Source of the DNA: Deltaproteobacteria bacterium
GTDB lineage: Bacteria; Myxococcota_A; Polyangia; Polyangiales; Polyangiaceae
NCBI GenBank assembly: GCA_016218915.1
Contig: JACRCQ010000081.1
Location: forward strand, 1 to 64,000
Direction of reading: 5' to 3'
DNA length: 64,000 nt
Position numbers and translations under genes: made by a program. A model generated the notes under the pieces. It ran no database searches and was not told the origin of the DNA. It saw only the letters and a list, made by a program, of their open reading frames with translations. Shown piece by piece: positions 54,410 through 62,120 of this stretch. The number at the start of each line of letters is the position of its first letter. Position 1 is the first letter of the stretch.

Positions 54410-57400
54410 CTATGGGTTCACGCGGAACACCGCTCCTGCCGTGCGTCCGAAGATCTCGGGCTGGTACATGGCCTCAGCCTTGGTCGGCGGAACCATGAAC
54501 GTGCCCGGCGTGGTGGCGCGCGCAAGATAGCGGTAGTGGAACATCCCTGCATTCATGTGATCCACGAAGTACAGCACACGATCGTCGCGGATCTCCTGCC
54601 GGTACCAGCTCGGGAAGAACGCGTCGCCGCGCGCGACCCGATCGTTCGCCTCCCCCTCGTCGTCCGCAGCCTCCACGGCGTTGTCCTCCTCACCGGACTG
54701 CGGCACGTTGAGCGAAGGCGACGACGTGAGCAGGCGGGTGTTGATCGCCTCGAGCCCCGCAGGGATCGCGTCGTCGACTACCACGTAGTCGTGCGGCTGG
54801 GGGCTGACCACCACGAGGTCCACGAGGATCAGCTCGCCGCCTTTGACATCGGGATAGCGCGTGCCCGGGGCCGGTACGGTCCGGATCGCTGACTGCAACG
54901 TCTCCGGGGTGACCACGCGCATGGTCTTCTGCACGAAGAACCCTCGGTCCAACGGCGCCTGGGGCAGGTCCCTCTTCGCGTAGGTGAGGCGTGCCTCGTA
55001 GTAGAGGGTGCCCTTCTTCTCGCCTTCCATCTGGAACGCGAGAATGGCACCGGACGAGTCGAACACCTTGCCTGGGGGCACGGTTGCATGCACCGCTGCG
55101 GTGCTCCTTCCGCTCATCGCAGATTCGAGGACCTGCTGACCGCCGAGCCACGCCTGGGCGATGAAGTCCGGCACGGCCTTCTCCTGCGCCTTGCGGAATT
55201 CGTCGATGCTGAGCAGCGCATACGCGCTCTCCTGCGTGGTGGCCCACTTGCCCCCCTTGCGCGCATCGAGCAGCCCCTTGACCATGCGCGCTGCGAGGGC
55301 GTGATCAGGGCGCGCTGCGATCAGACCTCGCAATGCCAGGGCCTGGGTGCGAGTCGACGAATCCATCAGGACCGCGTAGTCGTCGCCCATGTTCTCTGCG
55401 ACGATTGCGCGATTGCCTTCTACGCGAAGGTGGTTCTCCAGGTCGCGAATCAGCTCATCCTTGGCCTTGGGGTCTCCCTTGCCCAGGGCCATGGCGTGCA
55501 GCAGGTAGGAGCGCCCGAACAAGGGGAGCTTGTCGCGCTGCTCGTACAAGCGATTCATGTATCCAGGGTCAGGCGAGCCATTCTCCGCGAGGACATCCAC
55601 GATGAACGCAGACACCACCATGCCGTACATCTCGCGGTCGCGCTTCTCCAGGAAGCTGCGCACCCAGCGCGTGGCCGACTCGATCGCAGCCGGGGGAACT
55701 GCCACGCCGCGTCGGGAAGCGATCCCCAATCCCCACAGGGCATAGGTCGTGGCCCACGGATTGACGGTCTCCGAATCGGTCCACATCCCGAATCCTCCGT
55801 CCCCACGCTGCCGCTTGAGGAGCTCGGCTACGGTGGACGCCACCATCGCGTCGGCGTTCTTGGGCAGCTCGAACTGGAAGTCGCGTGCGAGGTCGCGCAA
55901 TGCCACCAGGGGAACCAGCCGGCTGGTGAGCTGCTCCGTGCAGAGATAGGGATACTCCACCAGATCAGCCATGCTGCCATTGAGCCCCACGAGGGCCGTG
56001 GAAGACACGGTCAGCTCCAGCCCTCCCACGTCGGCGCGCATGGCTTTCAGGTCGCCGAGCTTCTCTCCAGATGCATCCCGGGTCTCGCCGTAGAGGGCAA
56101 CCGATTCCATCCAGGTGGGCGGCTCCACCTTCTTACCGAACTCGACCGCATCGCGCTCGCCCCCACCTTGCACGACGAAGCGGAACATGGCGTTGCCCAC
56201 GGTCGACGCCCGGAACCCGAAGGCGACTTCCCGGGATTGCCCGGACTCCAACTCGATCTCCTGCTGTGTGCCAGTCAGGACCTCGACGCCCTTGGCTTCG
56301 ACGCGCACCTCGTAGCGGCCGCGCGGAAGGCCCTTGGAGGTGACGATGACGCCGGCCTGGAGCTGGTCGCCGGCCCGAAGCAGGCGAGGGAAGGCAGGCC
56401 GCGCCATCAGGGGACGGCTCGTGGTTACCTTCTGCTCGCCGAAGCCGAACCGATCATCCTGCGCCGCGACGACCGCCATGATGCGGTACGTCGTGAGGCT
56501 GTCCGGAAGATTGAAGGATACGCGCGCTTTGCCGCCGTCATCGGTGACGATCGAAGGATTGAAGTACGCGCTCTGCTGGAAGTTGCGTCGCGTGCTTCCG
56601 CCGCCTCCGCCTTCCAGCCCCTTGTCCGCGCCGACCACGCCCGCAATCGGGCTCAGCGTCAGCTTGGCGAGGTCCGTACGCGACTCGGTGTACCCGACCT
56701 GGAGCGATCGCGGAGCGGTCATCACGGGAATCGGGTCAGGAGTCTTGTAGCCGGTCAGCATCAGCACGCCCTCGTCGACTGCATAGAGCGTCACCTCGGT
56801 CCGTGCCCCCTTGCCTGCGCGGTCCTTGACCAGCAGGTCGACGTCGATGCGCTCGCCCGGGCGATAGTCCTTCTTGCTCGTCTTGACCTCCACCGCGAGA
56901 CGCCTCGATTCGGGATTGAGCAGCAGGCTCGCATAGCCGATGCGGAACGCGGGCGCGCCGACGTCAGGAGCATTCCACTGCGCCGGGGGCGCCTTGCTCC
57001 TGCCTCGAACCAGCACCACGGACACGTAGGCGTTGGGACGCAAGTCCTCGGTGATGGGAATGTTCAGGGTGGGCATCGGGCCCTGGAGCTGCACGCGCAT
57101 CGACTGGTAGACCCCGGAGCGCTCCACGGTCACCAGCGCATCCGCACTCGCAAAGGGCGACTTGATCAGGATGCGCGCCGTCTGCCCTACCTCGTAGGAC
57201 TTCTTGTCCGTCACCAGCTCCATGCGCGAGTCGTCGGACTCTGCCCAGCCCGATGCGCCGTCGCCGAGCGCGTAGATGCCAATGGAGGATGCGACCGGAT
57301 TGCCGCGACCGTCCTTGGACTTCGCCCGCAGAATGAAATAGCCGCCTTGCGGGGCCTTCAGCTTGCAGCCCGTCGGCTCGAGCGTGGTCGTGACCTGGCA

Positions 57401-60190
57401 CTGCGCCACGACCTTGTCCTGCTTGCGGCTGGTAGAGCGGTATCCCCCGCGGCCCGAGTCCTCCCGCGCCACCACCCAGGTCCGCTGGATCAGCTCGAGG
57501 TCGACCTTGGCGCCGGCCCGTCGCTTGCCCGACGGCTCCACAGTGAGAATCTCCGGAGCGATCTCTTCCCCTGCCTTCAGGAACAGATCGTCCTTCGCGA
57601 TCCGCATTGCAGGATAGAACTCCCCGGGATGCACGATCGCGGTCGAGGACGAAGCCACGGTCTGGCGGGACAGATCCATGACCTCGGCCTCGCACGTCAC
57701 AGCCTCGGTCGAGATCTGCTCCGGCATGCTCAAGAGCGCTTCGATCTTCGCTGAGCCCTTGTCGTCGAGCGCCGTGTCGCCGCTCTGGATGCTGCCGCCG
57801 TGCGACGACGCGTTCTCCGAATCAAGCCCATAGGCAGAGTCCGAAATCGACCACCCGTCGAGCCCGGGAATGTCGAAGTAGGAAGGCCCCCGGGTGACCG
57901 TGGTCCTCACCTTCGCCTTGCTCATCGGAGCGCCGAACAAGTAGTCGCCCCTCGCAGTCCATTGCGCCTTGTCTCCGCGGATGAAGGTCGGCTGGGAGCT
58001 CTCCACGTTCACCTGGAATTCCGCAGGGCGGTATTCCGCGACCTCAAAGCTCGTATAGGCGATCGTCGGCACGTTCTCCGCCGGATGTGGCGTCACCTCC
58101 ACGTTGTAGCCGCCCACGGGCGCAGTCCTCGGGATGGTCACGTTGACCGCCAGGGTTCCGAACTCGTTGAGCGTCGCCTTCTCCTCGAGTATCGAGTCGC
58201 CCGTAGGGCCCGTGATTCTGACCATGACATGCTGCCCGGCAGGCGTGGAAGTACCCTTGGCTTGCTCCATGCGCGCCATGGCCTTGAGCCGAACCACGTC
58301 CCCAGGGCGGTATACGCCTCGTTCCGTGAACGCCAGACCGTACGCGTGGAGCGATCCGGAGAGGTCCATGTCCACTCCGGCGCGAAAGCCATAGAAGAGC
58401 TCGGAAGTGCGACGAAAGGCCCAGTCGTCGCCGGATCGAACGATCAGGATCGGCGCCTGCCGTTGGTTGAACGTGGGATTGATGGCATCGGCCGGCAGCA
58501 CCGCCAGGCCGTCCTTGTCCGTCTTTGCCAGCACATCGCCCGAGGCCGAGCCGCCCGGCTTGCGCAGCCTCACCTCGGCTCCCGCGATCGGTTGGCCATC
58601 GGACAGCTTCGTGACCCACACCAGGGATCCGAAGCGCGACAGCTTGGCGCTGATCCCAAGATCGGTGACCTGCACCACGCGCTCGTCCGTCGCTTCCCTC
58701 GCGCTCGACGTCCCGGGCCGCCTGGTGTAGCGAATCGCGATCGCGAGCGGGCCTCTCTTCTGCGCTCCGCCGAGCACATCGGTCGGACGCACCAGCTGCT
58801 TGAACGTGGCATTGGCTGCAGCTCCGGGGTGAAGCCGCGACACCTTCGCATTGCGCATGGTCGCGAACTCCTCGAAGCTGAGCCGCTTGGTGCTCCACGC
58901 GAGGTCTCCCACGGCTGCCTCGTCGAGCGCAACCGTGGCAAGCTCGAGCGTCTTGACGTTCACGGTCGCCACAGCGATGTCGCGCACCGCCTTGCTGTCG
59001 AAGTATTCGCCAGTCACGCCGATCTCGGCCGACGGCCAAAGATCGTCGAAGTCGGCCTTGAGCACCACGTCCTTGCCGAGCTTCTGTCCGTAGTGGTCGC
59101 GCAAGTCACCCTTGATCTTGACCGTGTAGGAGCGCGCAGGACCGAACGGCGCGTTGAGATGCACGTAGCGCGTCTCGTATCCCTCGCTGGTGTCCCACCA
59201 GTCGAGCTTGATCGGCGGCGTGACCGAGATCGCGTCCTTGAGATCCTTGAGCTTCACGCGGTTGGAGAGGTTGAACGAAATCGACGAATGCGGAGCGCAT
59301 CTGCCGTGGGGCGTGTCTTTGGAGCACGCCAGCTCGCCCACCGAGAGTGGCCCGTAGGTCCGGTAGGTCTTGCTCACCGCCTTGCCGGCCGGCAGTGGTC
59401 CCTCGATCCCCTTGAGCGACGCATCGGCCCTGAGCTCGATCTTGGTGTCCAGCGGCAGCGGCTTGCGCGGCTTGAGCTCTGCCATCTTGAGATTGGCCGG
59501 GTCAGGGCGCGCGACTTCGAACGGGATCTCGGTCGGCTTGGCTTCCCCGGCGATCAGCTTGATGGCCCGGCCGATCTCGGCCGTGTCCACGGGCTGGTTG
59601 AAGTGGACCTTGAATTGCGCTGTGGGAATCAGGTGGTCTTCCCCTTCGCCAGGCTCGCTGCTCACGAATGCCGGACGCGGCGTGCTGAAGCTCAGCTTGT
59701 AGGGCTGCGCGAGCGCTGATCCGTCCATGGCCCTCGTGCCAGCAGGAACGACCACCTCGAACTGCGTGGCGTGCGGTAGCCCGACCTTGGGCGCGAACAG
59801 CAGGCCGTTGGTTCCGATCCAGTGCCACTCGCCAGGAACCACCGGGGTCATCTGCACCGGCGGAGCTGCCTCGGCGCCGGCGAGATCCAGGCGTCGCATC
59901 GGACGATTGAACACGATGGTGATTTCGGCCGTGTCCGAGACTTCGCCCTGGGGCGAGCCGAACACCACGCCGAACGGACGCTGGGACGGGATGAGCCCGC
60001 TGACGTCGTCACCGCCCGGTGCCAGGGTGGAGCGGGGGTTGACGTTCGGAGCGCGTGCCCCGTGGAAGCAGCTCGCAGTGACCGCGAGCACGGCGAACAC
60101 GAGGGGGGCAAGGCGCCCGCCCCGCGCAGCCCGGTGCCGGAGGGAGGGGGTCGCGGCCTGATCGTCGAGGGGTCGAATCGGTGGATTCAT
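54410..60190 (-). CDS. yfhM: Bacterial alpha-2-macroglobulin, thioester type
   Basis: This 1926-residue lipoprotein has a signal ending VTASC (about 1-42). It carries repeated macroglobulin beta domains, a bait-type region in the middle and the thioester motif CTEQ with Cys1417 in EYPYLCTEQLTSRL. A C-terminal helical/receptor-like half follows. It should trap proteases in the periplasm covalently, protecting the peptidoglycan enzyme encoded next (pbpC). Escherichia coli YfhM has about 1650 residues, so this protein is about 270 longer, mostly before the thioester. Start MNPPIRPL (60190) is chosen because the signal lies close behind; the frame is open eight codons upstream. Confidence 0.93.
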   Translation of the reverse strand: MNPPIRPLDDQAATPSLRHRAARGGRLAPLVFAVLAVTASCFHGARAPNVNPRSTLAPGGDDVSGLIPSQRPFGVVFGSPQGEVSDTAEITIVFNRPMRRLDLAGAEAAPPVQMTPVVPGEWHWIGTNGLLFAPKVGLPHATQFEVVVPAGTRAMDGSALAQPYKLSFSTPRPAFVSSEPGEGEDHLIPTAQFKVHFNQPVDTAEIGRAIKLIAGEAKPTEIPFEVARPDPANLKMAELKPRKPLPLDTKIELRADASLKGIEGPLPAGKAVSKTYRTYGPLSVGELACSKDTPHGRCAPHSSISFNLSNRVKLKDLKDAISVTPPIKLDWWDTSEGYETRYVHLNAPFGPARSYTVKIKGDLRDHYGQKLGKDVVLKADFDDLWPSAEIGVTGEYFDSKAVRDIAVATVNVKTLELATVALDEAAVGDLAWSTKRLSFEEFATMRNAKVSRLHPGAAANATFKQLVRPTDVLGGAQKRGPLAIAIRYTRRPGTSSAREATDERVVQVTDLGISAKLSRFGSLVWVTKLSDGQPIAGAEVRLRKPGGSASGDVLAKTDKDGLAVLPADAINPTFNQRQAPILIVRSGDDWAFRRTSELFYGFRAGVDMDLSGSLHAYGLAFTERGVYRPGDVVRLKAMARMEQAKGTSTPAGQHVMVRITGPTGDSILEEKATLNEFGTLAVNVTIPRTAPVGGYNVEVTPHPAENVPTIAYTSFEVAEYRPAEFQVNVESSQPTFIRGDKAQWTARGDYLFGAPMSKAKVRTTVTRGPSYFDIPGLDGWSISDSAYGLDSENASSHGGSIQSGDTALDDKGSAKIEALLSMPEQISTEAVTCEAEVMDLSRQTVASSSTAIVHPGEFYPAMRIAKDDLFLKAGEEIAPEILTVEPSGKRRAGAKVDLELIQRTWVVAREDSGRGGYRSTSRKQDKVVAQCQVTTTLEPTGCKLKAPQGGYFILRAKSKDGRGNPVASSIGIYALGDGASGWAESDDSRMELVTDKKSYEVGQTARILIKSPFASADALVTVERSGVYQSMRVQLQGPMPTLNIPITEDLRPNAYVSVVLVRGRSKAPPAQWNAPDVGAPAFRIGYASLLLNPESRRLAVEVKTSKKDYRPGERIDVDLLVKDRAGKGARTEVTLYAVDEGVLMLTGYKTPDPIPVMTAPRSLQVGYTESRTDLAKLTLSPIAGVVGADKGLEGGGGGSTRRNFQQSAYFNPSIVTDDGGKARVSFNLPDSLTTYRIMAVVAAQDDRFGFGEQKVTTSRPLMARPAFPRLLRAGDQLQAGVIVTSKGLPRGRYEVRVEAKGVEVLTGTQQEIELESGQSREVAFGFRASTVGNAMFRFVVQGGGERDAVEFGKKVEPPTWMESVALYGETRDASGEKLGDLKAMRADVGGLELTVSSTALVGLNGSMADLVEYPYLCTEQLTSRLVPLVALRDLARDFQFELPKNADAMVASTVAELLKRQRGDGGFGMWTDSETVNPWATTYALWGLGIASRRGVAVPPAAIESATRWVRSFLEKRDREMYGMVVSAFIVDVLAENGSPDPGYMNRLYEQRDKLPLFGRSYLLHAMALGKGDPKAKDELIRDLENHLRVEGNRAIVAENMGDDYAVLMDSSTRTQALALRGLIAARPDHALAARMVKGLLDARKGGKWATTQESAYALLSIDEFRKAQEKAVPDFIAQAWLGGQQVLESAMSGRSTAAVHATVPPGKVFDSSGAILAFQMEGEKKGTLYYEARLTYAKRDLPQAPLDRGFFVQKTMRVVTPETLQSAIRTVPAPGTRYPDVKGGELILVDLVVVSPQPHDYVVVDDAIPAGLEAINTRLLTSSPSLNVPQSGEEDNAVEAADDEGEANDRVARGDAFFPSWYRQEIRDDRVLYFVDHMNAGMFHYRYLARATTPGTFMVPPTKAEAMYQPEIFGRTAGAVFRVNP

Positions 60191-60383
60191 CTTGGGTGCT
60201 CCGTCGGTCAGCAAGCCCTGTGCCTACGCCAATTGCCTGTAGTTTCGCGGTTCGTTGGGTCGCTGGGGCCACAGCTGCGGGTGGCCTTTGACACGGGCGT
60301 GGCTTCGCTACCGCGGTGGGGCAGGGGACACAACCCTGGTTTCCAGGGGGCCTTGCGCGATCGATGCTAGCCTCGCCGCTGCC

Positions 60384-60794
60384 ATGCGCCTCGTCGTCGA
60401 CACCAATGTGCTGGTCTCCGCGCTGCTGAACGCTGGGCGCACACCAGACCAGGCGCTGGCCAGGGTGTGCGAGCGACGCGACAGCGTGCTCTACGATCGC
60501 CGGATCGCGGATGAATACCGGGCTGTGCTTGCCAGGCCGAAGTTCCAGTCGATCGACCCTTCGCGTGCCGAGGCGCTCGTGGTCGCGCTCCTGGCGCTGG
60601 GCAACGACCTTGGCGAGGTCCCTGCGTGGACAGGAACCCTGATCGATCCGCGCGATCGGTGCTTCGTGGAGGTTGCGATCGCAGGGGGCGCTGACGCGAT
60701 CGTGACAGGGAACACCAGGCACTATCCGACAGGGCTCGGCTTTGAGGTGCTCCCGCCAGCAGCTCTGCTCCACCGGTTCGTAGCAAACCCCTAG
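60384..60794 (+). CDS. PIN-domain protein (toxin-like)
   Basis: This 136-residue protein starts MRLVVDTNVLVSALL, a classic PIN N terminus with Asp6. Glu44, Asp91 and Asp104 (AIVTGN) fill the other conserved acidic positions of an RNase active site. It looks like the 'putative toxin, PIN family' group. No antitoxin-sized gene precedes it within its 190-bp upstream gap, so it is a solitary PIN protein or uses a non-adjacent partner. It overlaps the opposing Thg1-like stop by 3 bp. ATG 60384 has no strong ribosome-binding site. Confidence 0.85.
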   Translation: MRLVVDTNVLVSALLNAGRTPDQALARVCERRDSVLYDRRIADEYRAVLARPKFQSIDPSRAEALVVALLALGNDLGEVPAWTGTLIDPRDRCFVEVAIAGGADAIVTGNTRHYPTGLGFEVLPPAALLHRFVANP

Positions 60795-61555
60795 GGTTGG
60801 CGCTCCACGATGCCTCTCACGAACGCGTCGTACTGCTCGCCCATCGGAAGCTCGGTCTGGATCACCACGCGTCGACGCGTCGAGATCACCTCAGTGCCTG
60901 TGCGCGGATCGATCGCGGGACGCTCGTAGCTCTCCCACAACGCACCGATCCCGCGTTTCTGCCAGGCAGGCAGGTCGTTGAAGTTGATCCCGTTCTGGAA
61001 GAGCAGCTCGTTGCGATCCGCCACGGACGCGCCCTTGAGCTGCTGCGTGGCCGTGTGGTCGTCGAGCCCTTGGCGCCGCAGCAGCCAGTAGGTGTGTCCG
61101 TTGATCGCGTTGCGGTGCGCATCCTCGTAGCGCCAACGGAAGTAGTCGACCACATCCTGGGTGGATGGAAGCTGGGAGATTCGGCAGTCGAAAGCTGCCG
61201 GAGCGCCGAGCTGGACCGAGAACTTCGCGCTGGCTTCGCCTGCCAGCACGGACAGGAGCTTGCGGAGCTTGCGGCCGAACAGATCCTCGTCGCGTCTGAA
61301 GAGCAGGGAGATCTCGTCGCTCTGCGTGTAGCCGTAGAGCACCGAGAATCCGCAATCCATCAAGTGCTCGAGGGTCGCGACCATGTGGTCGCGGAACCGA
61401 GAATCGTAGGGCGCCTCGAAGGCATGGGTCACCCGGGTCAGCTGCGAGAACGACCGCCCGTCGATGCGTGCAACCATGTGAACCCCGGGCAGCACGCAGT
61501 GATCGTGCGCCGTCTCGTATACGCGCATCCGTCGGTCCAGCTGCTCGAACTTCAT
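60791..61555 (-). CDS. Thg1-like 3'-5' RNA polymerase / tRNA-His guanylyltransferase family
   Basis: This 254-residue protein has the Thg1 catalytic motifs: ARIDGRSFSQLT (Asp32 binds metal) and YGYTQSDEISLLF (Asp80, Glu81), with the adjoining ERxxK-like region. Family members add nucleotides in the reverse (3'-5') direction. Bacterial Thg1-like proteins, including one known from Myxococcus, mainly repair truncated tRNA 5' ends. I set the start at MKFEQLDRRM (61555), the usual N terminus; the frame is open for 35 codons further. It points at the PIN-domain gene and shares its stop codon region. No tRNA gene is nearby. Confidence 0.92.
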   Translation of the reverse strand: MKFEQLDRRMRVYETAHDHCVLPGVHMVARIDGRSFSQLTRVTHAFEAPYDSRFRDHMVATLEHLMDCGFSVLYGYTQSDEISLLFRRDEDLFGRKLRKLLSVLAGEASAKFSVQLGAPAAFDCRISQLPSTQDVVDYFRWRYEDAHRNAINGHTYWLLRRQGLDDHTATQQLKGASVADRNELLFQNGINFNDLPAWQKRGIGALWESYERPAIDPRTGTEVISTRRRVVIQTELPMGEQYDAFVRGIVERQP

Positions 61556-61680
61556 GCTATGGACGCAGAACCTAGCACGTGGACCGTCCCGGCTGGCAAG
61601 TCGCGCTTCCCAGGGGAGGAATCGCCCGGCCATCCGTACACCGTCCTCGTCATCCCCCATTCCGATCGAGGAGCTTCCCC

Positions 61681-62049
61681 ATGCAGATCAAGGATCCCGG
61701 ATTCTTCACCCGCGGCAAAGTCATTCTGCCCCCGAGCCCTGACCTGACCGTCGATGCCGTCCAGGCCGAGATGACCCGGTTCGGCCAGGGCAGGTACGAA
61801 GTCTACAAGACCGCGCTCATCGGCGCTGACCTCGTGATCAAGCGCAGCGGATGGACCGGGCTCGCCCTCAAGATCAAGCACTCGTCGAACGAGACCGCCA
61901 TCCTGTACAACCCGCTCGCGCCCTCCGCGCTGGTGCGCATCTTCATGATGGGCTTCATCCCGCTGCTGATCCTCTGGTTCACCAGCTGGAAAGAGCTGAT
62001 TAGCGAGTTCAAGGCGTACGTGTCCAGCTCGCAGATGTTCCAGCGGTAG
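61681..62049 (+). CDS. Small single-helix membrane protein, unknown function
   Basis: This 122-residue protein has a soluble N-terminal part (about 1-85) with TRFGQGRYEVYKTALIGAD, which looks like a beta-alpha domain. One membrane helix (about 86-105, FMMGFIPLLILWF) and a short tail follow. The orientation is unclear. GAGGAG sits 7 nt before ATG 61681. It is divergent from the Thg1-like gene. I do not recognise the family. Confidence 0.7.
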   Translation: MQIKDPGFFTRGKVILPPSPDLTVDAVQAEMTRFGQGRYEVYKTALIGADLVIKRSGWTGLALKIKHSSNETAILYNPLAPSALVRIFMMGFIPLLILWFTSWKELISEFKAYVSSSQMFQR

Positions 62050-62120
62050 CGCCCGCACCGGCCGCGCGGCGCCGCGGTTCTTCGTCCGCGTTCCCGTGTT
62101 CTTGTTCCCAGTTGCCAGTT

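Noticed and set aside
60384..60794. Type II toxin-antitoxin pair
   Set aside because: No small antitoxin gene is visible next to the PIN gene, so only a solitary PIN protein is called.
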